Shown: piece by piece, positions 1 through 10,265 of the stretch
Layout of the letters: each line of letters begins with the position of its first letter
Position numbering within the stretch: position 1 is the stretch's first letter
NCBI GenBank assembly: GCA_021234155.1
Contig: JAJEKV010000021.1
Coordinates: 14,383,760 to 14,447,759, forward strand
DNA length: 64,000 nucleotides
Direction: 5' to 3'
From: Isoetes taiwanensis
Taxonomy: Eukaryota > Streptophyta > Lycopodiopsida > Isoetales > Isoetaceae
Program-made: the position numbers and the translations under genes
The notes under the pieces: model-generated
What the model was told of the DNA's origin: nothing
The model's input: the letters and a program-made list of their open reading frames with translations, nothing else
Database searches by the model: none

Positions 1-1216
1 CAGTGTTCGCTTTCCTGATTGATTAGAGATATCTATGACAGAAAAGTCGAAGGCAGGCAGATTTGCAGATCATGTTCTGAGCCAGTGTTGCAAGGAGGTT
101 GCCATCCATTTAAATAATGCAAAGGAAATAGCTAAACTACATACAGAATATACCTGTCTTCTATAGATGCTCAAGCACAAACGCGAAACACAACACCACC
201 ATTGTAGAGCTTAATACGAAGACACAACATGCAAAGCAACAGAAAGCTCAAATTTAAATGAGAAACGAATTTGCCTTCGAGAAAAGTAATGATTTTAAAC
301 TCTCTATATCATACTTGATATTTATTTGCCTTCGAAAGCAAGCAAAGATTCAAATCTCAAGGTGTCTCACAGATTTAGATACGTGGGGTTAGAAATAGAA
401 TCGGGTTCACCTCAAATTGCCAAGTGTTGCTTTAAAGCGGCAAGAATAAAAGAATAGAATCTTCATATAATGTTTATATATGTTTAGAAAATTATCTCAT
501 CATAAGTTTTTCAGCCATATATGGCATTAGAAATATCCTTAAGGACATAAAATAGCCTTGATGTTTTTAACATCTGTAAACCATGTTTGATTCATTCAGA
601 TATGAGTTAAGAGATATTACTTGGATTCTTCAGTAATAGGGTAACCATTTTTGGCATGTGATTCCTTGTTCATCCCATGTTGGATTAGTCGACATGGCTG
701 CTTAAAAATGCACCACCAAAAATAACAACGCCCATGCAGCAGGTAAAGTAATAGAACTACTCATATAGCAATGATTATAGTAATAGTAACATGTACTAGG
801 TGATCAAAAACAAAATAAATACTATAATAAGCTAAATGAGGTGACTAGTTCAAATTTCATTGAACACATGTTTTATATTTAGACTCAAAAGAAACAAAGT
901 AGAATATGACTTCCGCAACAATAAAGTATCTATGCCCTTAGAATAAATCTTCTCCTTGAGTTTTTAAAACCCCCTATGGATAATGGATTGCCAATATCAG
1001 TGACAAGGCACAAGTGGGTAAAGGTGTTTGAGTGCGTTTTGAAATAAAATTGGGGGCTTATTGAATTTATGAATAGAGTTTCACCCAAATATGCTTCCTT
1101 CCTTCCTTCATATAATGTTCTCGTCTCCAAAGGACTTCTTCTTGGAAACAATAAATATGGAAGAGGAGTTCAAATGCAATTGGAATTGTATTTGAATACG
1201 TAATCTTGAACATGAG

Positions 1217-1224
1217 TATATAAG
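1217..1224 (+). promoter_or_regulatory. TATA box of dirigent copy A
   Basis: TATATAAG, 20 nt upstream of the ATG at 1237 and 44 nt upstream of the ATG at 1261. The same box at the same distance precedes the other dirigent copies. Plant transcription usually starts 25-35 nt downstream of TATA, so the cap site should fall between the two ATGs. Confidence 0.8.
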
Positions 1225-1236
1225 GGGGAGAGGAAA

Positions 1237-1779
1237 ATGGAAGGAGACAACAAAAGAAAGATGGGAATCAAGGCACTAATATTGGCTATGGTGATCGCAA
1301 TACTAGGTGCAACAATCATTGTAGATGGAGAAAAGCCTAAGGTTGAAAGACTAGATATGTACCTTCATCACACATACAATGTAACATCCGTTAGGGTAGC
1401 AGGTCCCGGTGGAGATACATCAAGTACCCAATTCGGATCTATATTTGTGATAGATGATATCGTGAGAGGAGGATCTTCAACCAATTCAAGACAACTTGGC
1501 AGAGCAAAGGGAATTGTTGCAGTTGCTTCTGATGACTTGAGCAATTCTTTCTATGCCTTTACCATGGTGTTGGAGACTTCTAGTTACATTAATGCAACGC
1601 TTTCCTTCCAAGGTACAAATAAGGCTGGTGAATTGGATATAGTTGGGGGTACACAATACTTCAGGCTTGCTCATGGTTATGCACAGTTCACTATTATTCG
1701 TGATGAGTACCCCTACCGCATTGCTTCCATCAGCTGCACTATTTTTCTTCCAACTTCAATCATGCATGCTTCTACTTGA
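1237..1779 (+). CDS. Dirigent-family protein (copy A)
   Basis: Single-exon frame of 180 codons. Dirigent proteins are secreted beta-barrel proteins that direct stereospecific coupling of phenoxy radicals in lignan and related phenolic synthesis in the apoplast. Visible here: a basic N-terminus and hydrophobic signal peptide (about residues 10-30), the barrel signature FGSIFVIDD (66-74), GRAKGIVAVAS (88-98), and the family C-terminal motif IVGGTQYFRLAHGYA (about 135-149). Likely N-glycosylation sites are at N48 (NVT) and N119 (NAT). Length fits the family (about 165-190). The start is ambiguous: ATG at 1237 or at 1261 (residue 9). TATA spacing and the related gene at 28406, where the upstream ATG is out of frame, favour 1261, giving 172 residues. 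The copy at 37839 differs at residues 28, 40 and 72. The substrate cannot be inferred. Confidence 0.93.
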   Translation: MEGDNKRKMGIKALILAMVIAILGATIIVDGEKPKVERLDMYLHHTYNVTSVRVAGPGGDTSSTQFGSIFVIDDIVRGGSSTNSRQLGRAKGIVAVASDDLSNSFYAFTMVLETSSYINATLSFQGTNKAGELDIVGGTQYFRLAHGYAQFTIIRDEYPYRIASISCTIFLPTSIMHAST

Positions 1780-2536
1780 ATCCTTTCAAATTGTTATCCA
1801 TCATTTGGTCTAATTTGGTAATTGTGTTTTTTATTCTATAATATGATTCATTTATAGCATTAGAGCTATTAATATAGAATGTCTATTTATTAATGTTAAA
1901 TATTGTGTTGTGTCTATGTTGGATGTTAGAATAGAACCTATAAAAAAATGTCTGTTATGGGCCCTCGATCGATTGGTTAGGCATGCCACATGGAAATATC
2001 CATGCCGGCCATTCCTCTTTAAAAGGGAAAAGGTCCATCTAAAAGACATCGAAAATAAAAGGCAATTTCATACTCCCCATGTCTTATCCTTAAACCTACG
2101 AAGACTTATCATATATTACATGTTGACAAATTATTCCTTTTTCTACAACTATTTTAAAGGCATGTCTTAGCTTCAACCCGGTTAAATTGTAATATTAAAG
2201 AAGCTCCATCCAGAAGCAAGTGTCTCCACCTAACATGCCTCAGAAAGTAGAAGCAAGTATTTTTTTCTGTAAAGAAGAAAGTAGTTTGCCAAGGATTTAT
2301 CTGCTTTCTCAAGGTTTATTGTTAATATTTTCGTTTATATATCTTGTATAATCTGGTCAGTAAATTTTGCATTTGCTCTCTAGACTTTGGTTTAATGGTA
2401 ACATACTAGTCTTGGAATAGATATTTCTCGAGTTTGAAGCCGTCTAGAGTCATATGTAAGATAACGTGATTGGGGACATGAATCAATTTACAATTTAGTG
2501 TGATGCATGCAGCATATATCCAATTGGATGTTTTAT

Positions 2537-2885
2537 TAGACCTATTAGTAGATTTTGAGCTAGAAGCTCATTGGCTCACATGACACCATTAGGATGTTGG
2601 GTCCATGTGGCAAAGGTGGGTTGTCTTACTTGAGGAAGATAAGTTCAGAAATAACCACCTCCCCTCCCCACCACCCCTCCCCCATCCCCTTGAAATGCTA
2701 GGTAGTAACCAACCCTCCAACATGTAGGCCAACAAGTCCTACATATTGGGCCTCACTTCTGTGCTGGTACACACGTCGTGTGCTTTGACTTGTATAATGA
2801 CATGGCTATGTTTTCATACGTATATTCTATGAGACCCCCGGCCCCCCAACCAACTGATAATCTTGTCTTCAGCATTGCGTAAGAA
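2537..2885. other. Unassigned spacer
   Basis: Sequence between the end of the dirigent duplication and the copia fragment. It contains a C-rich stretch near 2660-2695. No gene or repeat was recognised. Confidence 0.6.
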
Positions 2886-3098
2886 GCCATGGAAGTTAAA
2901 AGGGATGCATTTGATGAGACTCACACATATGATATGGTAGGATTGCCTGAAAATAAAAATCTCGTGTGAAAGAAATGGTTATACAAAATTAAACTCGGGA
3001 CCAGTGGAAAGACCCCAAAATATAGGGCAAGATTGGTGGCTCAAGAGTTCTCACAAAAAAGGAGTTAGATTATAGAGAAACATTCTTGCTTTTGGTGA
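2886..3098 (+). mobile_element. Ty1/copia reverse transcriptase fragment (decayed)
   Basis: Conceptual translation gives the N-terminal part of a copia RT: an AMEVKRDAF start, then KKWLYKIKL, then PKYRARLVAQEFSQK, and after a frameshift LDYRETF. These match the order of the copia motifs (AM.EE, KWV.K.K, YKARLVAKGFSQ, DY.ETF). A TGA interrupts it just before KKW and a TAG follows SQK, so it is dead. No LTRs were found beside it. The foldback element at 3120 follows directly. Confidence 0.8.
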
Positions 3099-3119
3099 GT
3101 AACAAGCATTGCTACAACA

Positions 3120-3576
3120 CTTAATAGAAACCAATACATCCAACACTTTAAAATTAAATCCACCCTGAAACCCCCTTTGGTTTGGGTGCATATTCACACG
3201 GGGGGTTACGTAGGGCAACGAGAGCCCCTGAAAACTTACAATACATGTACAAAATTAACACCATTAAGTACATTCCTTTAAACCTTATAGTATTTTGCAA
3301 ACCTCAATATACAATACACAAAAACTTGTACAGGCATACCCCACAAACGAGGATCGCTATGTACGATCCAGATCGAGGAATAAACGTCAAATATGCCCAT
3401 CCAACAGTTCTGGATGCCCAGAGTAACCCCCCGTGTGAATATGCACCCAAACCAAAGGGGGTTTCAGGGGGATTTTAATTTAAATGCATTGAATGCAATG
3501 GTTTGTGTTAATAATGTTAATGGTAATTATATATTGGTTGTTATATCAAAAAAAAATTTGGGCCCTTCGGGCCCTA
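3120..3576. mobile_element. Foldback element F1 with ~250-bp core
   Basis: A long palindrome. The left arm runs through AACCCCCTTTGGTTTGGGTGC to the core, and the right arm is its inverse. The core (about 3191-3442) starts TATTCACACGGGG and ends CCCCGTGTGAATA, with its own inverted tips (GTTACGTAGGGCAACGAGAG against CTCTGG..GCCCAGAGTAAC). The right arm ends in the small palindrome GGGCCCTTCGGGCCC (3560-3574). The left tip is eroded. Relatives are at 6194, 7493, 26924, 32071 and 50511. No coding capacity, so non-autonomous. Confidence 0.8.
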
Positions 3577-3684
3577 ACAAGAGGAAAAATAGAGAAACTT
3601 TAAGGGCGTAAATATTAATTATTAATTCAAGAGATTGTATAAAACAGGACATTACATTACATTTTCATTTAATACAATGCATTT

Positions 3685-4345
3685 TTAGCTGAAATAGTTT
3701 GTTGCAAGCATTAGGGCAAATACCATCATGAGGGAGTATCCAACATAGAGAAGAGCATAGACAAGCCCACTTAAGCTGTGTAGATCAAAAACTAAATAGT
3801 TCAGGGAATAGAGAAAAACGTAAAGCCCCACAAATCCTGAAGAAAAGAATGCTTTCCACCACCATCCCCAGTCTTTAACACAAAGATGCATATATGTCAG
3901 AACAACAGAAACCTCTGTGCAGACAATGACGAGCAAGATGAACACCACAAGAAGAAATCCAAAGACATAGTATACATGGCCCATCCATATACTGGACATA
4001 ATGAAGAAAAGCTCAATGAAGAGGGTCCCAAAAGGCAGAGTTCCAGCTCCTAAAACAAGCAACCAAGAAGGATATCTTTAAGCTGGAATTTCCCTAGGGA
4101 TCTGGTTAGTCCTCACAGGATAATGGATAGGTTTCGCTTTAACCCCAAAATATCTTCCCCAAAGAGTTAATGGCACTGATATGCAAAACCAAAGTGCTAT
4201 AAGGATGAAGAACATGGATATTGGCATGGCACATGTGCCGTTACTACTCCAAAGCAGGAAATTGAGCACAGTGAGTATAAAAAATGTTATACCAGGAAAG
4301 GAACATGCAACTTTCCAAGCTACTTATCTCCAACCCTTGGCATCA
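3685..4345 (-). pseudogene. TM9SF / EMP70 nonaspanin C-terminal pseudogene
   Basis: Read on the minus strand, this gives the C-terminal membrane half of a plant transmembrane-9 superfamily (nonaspanin, endomembrane protein 70) protein of the Golgi/endosomal system. In order: AWKVACSFPG, LNFLLWSSNG, ALWFCISVPLTL, PVRTNQIPREIP, a TAA stop where the family has Gln, then SWLLVLGAGTLPFGTLF, YYVFGFLLVVF, VVLTYMHLC, and ALMLAT. A second in-frame TAA lies just upstream of VAWKVAC. After LMLAT the expected GTIGF ending is replaced by unrelated sequence and a stop. The N-terminal lumenal half is not visible. No intron interrupts the recognised part. Confidence 0.85.
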
Positions 4346-6193
4346 CCCAACTCCACAGCGTGCCATAATCTGCATGGGATATGTACATAAGAAATTGTAA
4401 CGGGTGAACTAATTCTAAATAGCTGGTCCACAAGAGTTGCAGATCTAGCTTTTTTTAGCAGAAACTAAGGTTTTTTTTATTACAGATTATACTAAGAAAA
4501 GTATAGCTTTAAACAACAGAGAACACATGATTCAGCTGGATAATTCCATTGGAGTTTACAGGTTATGCGGGTTTTCATAGCACATTGCTAAAGGCTGCTT
4601 TCTGTTCAGTTGAATCATACATCATGAAAGTAACGTGGGAAAGGTGCATGCTTTGAAGAGAGGAAGAGGGAAGAGCGCCAGAACATAAATGTAGGGCATT
4701 CATAATAACCTAGCAGCTAGAAGAGACACAAATCATGGGATAAAGAACTATCTCGATAAACTAACTTAACAGGCCAAATAACAATTCACCTAATTTGCGT
4801 GCTTTCTCCGCAAGGACTCCTAAGTAACGTGTCACTCTTGCTACTTTTGCATTTGAATATTCCCGTAGGTCGCTTGCATCTTGTCTTAACTCTCGAGCGG
4901 TCATCCCGCTCTCTGCATCAATTCATAAATCAGGGCATTTTAGCTTAGTGGTAAATGGAGGTACTAACAACAAGCCCAAACTTCTTGTCGAAGTTAGATA
5001 TGATACCCTTATTCATTTGCTCATCAACAATGTGGAAACATTATCAAACTCTTTTCTATTCGTGAACAAGCGTCCGGATATGAATGTGAAAGTTGACACG
5101 GATGATTTTTTACTCCATTGCATTCACTTCAAGCAGGCCTCTTTATACGCATGAGGTTCAAGTAGATGTTTAGTTAGGGTCATACCGTCGGGCTCTCCTT
5201 GAGCTTAACCACTCTGTTCACAATGTCCGGGCAAGACCGCTTACTTGAGTCGGCCGCTTTTAAATTCCCAAATTTCTTAGGAAAAAATGTTTCGTCATTC
5301 TCGATTATTTCCCGGAGGTTCTGTGGGCATCGCCCAGCTCCATGTTTGACCTAAACTTTTGATCCCCCATATCATAAATTTGGCACCTCTCCCTAGTTTA
5401 AGGACCCTTACTCATCGGTGATCGCAACAAAAATGTATAATCCACATTTTTCCATATAGACTCAACAAGCCAATCGAAGTTTCAAAATTCATTGATGAAG
5501 TATCAAATTTACCCGTGATATGCACTTCCATAAGAGTCGGCATCTATCACTAGATCCGAAGTTTTATTGCTCCCGACACTCCGAGAGATCCCATCGAAAT
5601 CAGCAACATCCAAATCAGAATAAAATGGGCAAAATCATGCTAGAACTTCGGTTAAATGTGTGGGAGCACGGGGGCTGTGGAAGCCGAGCAATCGGGTCTA
5701 ATCACGCAAGGAGGCGCCAGACTAGCGACTCCATCGGAGAAGAAACGCTTGCCCTAAAAGATACTGGCCGCATAATGGGTGGGATGGAAAAGCATGGTTA
5801 TGTGGAATATCTCAAACACCCCTATTTCCTTGCTCCTTGCAGAAGCTCAGAAGCTCTGCACCAACTAGCAACAAAAGGGCAAATCGAGGTTCAAAAGAAA
5901 GCAATAAGTTATTATCTGTATGTGCAAGGCCCCCAGCCATGGCTCCATATTCTATTCTGTTGGCTTTCTGTAGCTACTACTGCAAATTTTGAACAATTCA
6001 GATATCCAAGAATTTGAAGAAGAAGAGGAGCTATGGTCACGTGCACCTCCTTGGTTTGTTTGCTGACCTCCTTGGCACAGATCCGGGCCAGTGTACCATA
6101 GAACCCTAAACAGAGGCACAGATGCAAAGAACCCTAAAATACATTACTCGACCCTTGCATGCTTAAATTTGGAATAATATTAAATATTTATAG
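4346..6193. other. Unassigned region
   Basis: About 1.8 kb with no recognised product. Open frames at 4948-5154 and 5520-6017 (+) have no motif I know, and their composition is not clearly coding. They are not called as genes. Confidence 0.5.
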
Positions 6194-6758
6194 GTGACCA
6201 TTGAAAGTGCCACAAAAATCAAGGATCCAGAAAGGGCGCACTCTAGAAATACTATTTAGTACACCTCATCAAATACAACACCAAAATCATAGAAAAACCT
6301 TAGTAAAAATCGTACAAAAACATAAAGAAAACCCCCTGTTATTATGCTAGATATTCACACGAGGGGTGACTCCGGGCATCGAGAGCTATCAGAGGGCATA
6401 TTTACTCAATATTTCTTGATCTAGACCGTAGATAGCGATCCTCATTTGTGGGGTATTCTTGTACAAATTTTGATATACTATATAACGAAGTTTGCGAAAT
6501 ACTATAAGATTTGAGGCAATTTACTAAATAGTGTTGATATTATACGTATTATATGATTTTAGGGGCTCTCGCTGCCCTACGTCACCCCTGTGTGAATATG
6601 TAGCATAATAACAGGGGGTTTTCTTTGTGTTTTTGTACGCTTTTCACTAACGTTTTCCTATGATTTCGTGATGTATTCAAATGGATGTACTAATGCGTAC
6701 ATCTAGAGTGCACCATTTCTGAGCCATTGATTTTAGCCTTTTTTTTTCTAATGGTCAA
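6194..6758. mobile_element. Foldback element F2 (second arm type, same core)
   Basis: About 565 bp with inverted arms of about 160 bp flanking a ~246-bp core (6352-6597). The left arm starts GTGACCATTGAAA and the right arm ends TTCTAATGGTCAAC; inside, GCGCACTCTAG pairs with CTAGAGTGCACC and CCCCCTGTTATTATGCTA with TAGCATAATAACAGGGGG. The core is homologous to that of F1, F3 and F5-F7, but the arms are different. The right arm is also the first segment of the U repeat. The long arms recall Mutator-like or foldback elements; no transposase or clear target duplication was seen. Confidence 0.78.
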
Positions 6759-7492
6759 CAACCAATGGCTCACAACAGAAGCCTTTTTTTGTGCGTGTGG
6801 TGCATAATGGTCAACAACCAATGGCTCACAACAAAAGCCCTCTTTTTGTAGTACAGTTTCCCCGCCGGCAACAGATTTCTTATCATAACTTTTGATCTAG
6901 AGCTCTGTTTTAGATGATTTTTATTGCTTTGGAAAGCTCTCTCCGAGATCTTTTTGATAGTGTATGATATGAATATGTTTGGTTAAGTTATCTATGCGAA
7001 AACAGCAATTTTTCGGCCGGGTTTGGTAGGCTTTCACATCCTACCAGCTGATTAATACAGGATTGCGCTATTGAATATTGTTTTATGGCTCATTCCGAAT
7101 GAAGGTTGCAAAAAATTACCATGCATTTTTAGATTTTGAGGCAGTTATTAAGCAAATTCCAAGGCTTCTAGATCCTTATGCTAACAAACAGAAAAGTTTC
7201 CCACTTTGGTTTCTCACCACAAGAATCCATGGAGGCCAAAGGCTGCTGTTAAATTCCAGTTGAAAAATGTTTGTGTATGGGTGTTGCAAACTTTATGACT
7301 TTCAGAATAATGGGATCAATCCGCTATATCTTTATGGTAACTTTTACTTATGTTCTATTTGTTTTATTGTGATGAAATTCAAAAGCTACAGGTGATGAAA
7401 GCCTCAAATGAATTCTAGTTTTTTTTTCTGGTTTGAATTCTAAATTTTTTGTCACATTGGGGGGGGGGGAGGGGGGGAGGGGACGTCCCTAA
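6595..7492 (+). repeat. Compound repeat U, copy U1
   Basis: First copy of a ~1 kb interspersed repeat found also at 20525, 24188 and 30748, with a single-arm relic at 48060. It starts AATATGTAGCATAATAAC, then has a small tandem block (ATGGTCAACAACCAATGGCTC; two partial units here), a central conserved segment (TTATCATAACTTTTGATC, TTTTTCGGCCGGGTTTGG, CTTTCACATCCTACCAG), and ends GTGACGTCCCTAAGGCCCCG, where foldback arm F3 begins. A short frame at 7078-7263 is shared with other copies but has no recognised motif. A G-run near 7459-7482 varies between copies. Confidence 0.85.
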
Positions 7493-7908
7493 GGCCCCGA
7501 AGGGGCCAATAAATTTTTTTTGCAACACAAACCATTAACATCCAACATATAAAAATTAAATCCCCCAATACATAACAACCAACACATAACAATCATTGAC
7601 ATTAACAACCAACACATAACTACCATTGACATTAATTAACACAACCATTGGGTCCAACACATTTAAATTAAAATCCCCCTTAAACTCCCTTTGGTTTGGG
7701 TGCTTATTCACACGGGGGGTGACGTAGGGCAACGAGAGCTGTTGGATAGGCATATTCACCCCTTATTCCTTAATCTACACCGTACGTAAAGTTCCTCATT
7801 TGTGGGGTATGCAAGTACAAAATTTGCTATACTGTATAACAAGATTCGCAAAATACTATAAGATTTCAAGTGGAATACTATCAAAAAACAAATTGGCCCC
7901 TTCGGGGC
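7493..7908. mobile_element. Foldback element F3 (right arm deleted)
   Basis: Starts with the palindromic tip GGCCCCGAAGGGGCC (7493-7507). It then has the left arm (repeats of ACCAACACATAAC, then AACTCCCTTTGGTTTGGGTGC) and most of the core from 7705, and ends with a matching tip GGCCCCTTCGGGGC (7895-7908). The long right arm is missing, so this is an internally deleted member. Confidence 0.75.
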
Positions 7909-8466
7909 GTAGGAAAAGGTACTGCACAAATTAGAGAAAAGGATATATGTAGATATACAAAAATAGCCATGAAAAGTCTCTTTGGGCAGTTCTCCTTCCT
8001 CCTCACTTGCTTTGTAACATTACCATTCTTTTAATATATTGATGACACAGTTCTTCAAAAAAAAAAAAAAAAAAAAAAAGCCATGAAAATACTAGAATAA
8101 GCAAAGAAACAATATAACTTATAAAAAAAACAATGAAATACAAGAAAGAAACAATAAGAAAGATGTCCCGAGCAATAAGAAATAGTTTTGCAAGTTTGAC
8201 ATTGAAGTTTTACAAGGCCCGTATTTAAGGGTTAAATCATAATAGGTCCACATGTGGTTTCCAAATTCAGAAATATAACATTTCAATATCAATGTCAAAA
8301 TATAACATTTAAGATCCCTGCCCCCCGATCCATTGGTTTAAGATGTATTCCCACATCTTACCACTGCATCATCTTCTCAGCAAATGCGATTGGACTATGA
8401 CCATTTTGAGATTCAAGATGGAAATGTCTTATTTCATTCCCTGCAACCCACCATCACCAGTGAGGG
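7909..8466. other. Unassigned spacer with poly(A) tract
   Basis: Contains a 24-bp A run (8057-8080), possibly a retroelement tail. Otherwise no recognised gene or repeat. Confidence 0.5.
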
Positions 8467-9438
8467 AACAACTGATCTTCTTCTTCGTAAGGTAGTCAGA
8501 CTTCATGGATTGCCAGATACTATTGTCAATGATTAGGAACCTCAGTTCGTCGCAGGGTTTTGGAAGCAGCTTTTGGAGTTACCATATATTGACTGCTCAC
8601 TGACATCCGGTCATCATCCAAAAAGTAATGGGCAAGCAAAACACACTAATCAGACTCTAGAATAATGTTTGTGGTGCTTTATCAGTGATCAGTAAGATAA
8701 TTGGGTCGATTATCTTGTATTAGCTCAGTTTGCTTATAATAATTCAGTACATGCTTCCACCGACCAGACTCTGTTCTTTTTGAACTTTGGTCAGCGGTTC
8801 TTAGTGTCGTGGGCGGTGACTCTGTCAATCCAGTGCCGAGTCTCGACTTGAGAAACTCCAGGCTCTTCAATCAGATCTTCAATGTCATCTTCTTCGGGCA
8901 TAGGAACGCTATCGGCATTATGCAGATTTATATCAGCAGGAAGCTCCTACATTTCATGTTGATGACCTTGTTTGGCTTCTTCGTAGGGATCTCCCTACCT
9001 CACGTCCCTGCAACAAGCTTAATCATCGTAGCCTTGGTCCTTACCGGATCACGGCTCAGATTAGCGATGTGGCATTTCGGCTCAAACCCCCTCTAACTGT
9101 TCGTCTCCATTTTCATGTTTCGTTTTTGGAGCTTTACATAGTTAATCCTTTTTCAGGTCGCGTTCCTCCACCGCCACCACCTGTGAAAATTGATCATGAG
9201 GAATTCGAGGTTTGAGAGATTTTGGACTCCAAGTTTTGTCGTCAACGTTTGTATTACTTCGTCAATTGGGAAGGTTACTCATCAAGTGATACAACCTGGG
9301 AGCCTAGTGAGAATATGGCTAATGTTCCTGATGAGATTGCGGAGTTTCATCGACGTTACCCAGATAAGCCAAGTTTGAGTACTCCTACTCCGGCTCTAGC
9401 TCCAGCTCCAAGGAATCGTCGTTGTCGTAGGAAGGGGA
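8467..9438 (+). mobile_element. Chromovirus (Ty3/gypsy) integrase and chromodomain, decayed
   Basis: Translation with breaks gives the integrase core (VRLHGLPDTIVND, QFVAGFWKQLLEL, TSGHHPKSNGQAKHTNQTLE, FAYNNSVHAST), the linker APTFHVDDLVWLLRRD, the C-terminal module KLNHRSLGPYRI, and a chromodomain (YYFVNWEGYSSSDTTWEP) before RNRRCRRKGMV and a stop. Integrase inserts element cDNA; the chromodomain steers chromoviruses to chromatin marks. Several stops (after IVND, after QTLE, within EFEV) and small shifts show it is dead. The LTR at 9442 follows at once, as expected at the 3' end of such an element. Confidence 0.88.
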
Positions 9439-9441
9439 TGG

Positions 9442-9921
9442 TGTGACAACCATATGAGTATTCGTATTATACAAATATTATACTCATGCACAAGGATGTA
9501 AAAAGGTAGTTGCACAAGGCAAAATTTGAACTCGCAACCTTTTAGTTGCGAATCACACACCTTTGCCAAGTACGCTACCAATACTTGTTAAAAATATTCA
9601 CTCATGTCTTTTTTACATGTAGGACTGTTTCCAGAAGGTTCTCGAATATTCTAGAACCTACGTACATGCACGACACTTGGCACAATCTCGTTTATTGGAG
9701 TGGCGTGATCCTGTCCGTTGGCCGAGATATATATAGAGGCACCTCCTCAATAACAGTCTTGAGTCTTCTAGGTATCTCTCTTATGTTTCTGCTTGTCTTT
9801 GGGCCATTATATTCTTGTTTTTTCATCATATATCAAATTCTTTGCCAATCTTGGTATAATACTTGCATATTTCTCCCATATTCTCCACGTATTTTTCTTG
9901 TTCTCGAGTAGGTTCATGACA
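9442..9921 (+). mobile_element. Chromovirus LTR (480 bp), locus 1
   Basis: Starts TGTGACAACCATATGAG just after the chromodomain stop and ends GTAGGTTCATGACA, with the TG...CA ends of LTRs. An equally long, nearly identical LTR is at 46232-46711, and a diverged relative is at 13354-13810. GGCCGAGATATATATAGAGGC near 9720 holds a TATA-like promoter. Minus-strand bases 9518-9580 look tRNA-like (reported as a finding). Confidence 0.85.
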
Positions 9922-10265
9922 ATCCTGGACAATGTTGCATGCACGTGAAATCTAGGTTCTGGAAGGTATAATGGTCCAAGTTAACTGATTTGAAGAGCTA
10001 TTCTAATTAAAACAAGGCAAGAAACATGTTGAAGTGGTTCATTGGGTAGTTTTATCAACTTTGGGCTTCAACGGGTCAAACTGGGATACTCCGTTTGAAA
10101 TCAATTTTTGAAACTCTCGAAAAGTCGATTGTGTCCATTTTGATCTAAATTGGTCCAATCTTTATGATATAAAATGTTAGGATGCAAATTTTGGCTGATT
10201 CTATCCTATTTCACATTTAATTAACACCTTTAAGCTAAATGTTTGCCAGGTAAAGACCAACCAGT
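9922..10265 (+). mobile_element. Chromovirus internal segment, not coding
   Basis: Sequence between the LTR and the recognisable pol part, conserved at 46712-47100. No gag or primer-binding site could be recognised here, although gag normally follows the 5' LTR. Confidence 0.55.

Larger units (their letters stand above)
58..2536. repeat. Segmental duplication, copy A (dirigent locus)
   Basis: This block is nearly identical to 36753-39147 and covers the promoter, coding region and 3' flank of the dirigent gene at 1237. Homology begins at the shared GCAGATTTGCAGATCATG and ends at GGATGTTTTAT, after which the two flanks are unrelated. The main difference is about 74 bp (948-1021) present here and missing in the other copy. 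The older relative at 53125-55555 also has this piece, so its absence at 37.6 kb is a deletion. The near-identity points to a recent duplication. Confidence 0.93.

Noticed and set aside
1486-1674. Minus-strand frames inside dirigent genes (also 38088-38276)
   Set aside because: Exact shadows of the dirigent coding strand, duplicated only because the gene is.
5520-6017. 165-residue plus-strand frame
   Set aside because: No domain or signal, and a mixed composition typical of chance. Kept only as unassigned sequence.
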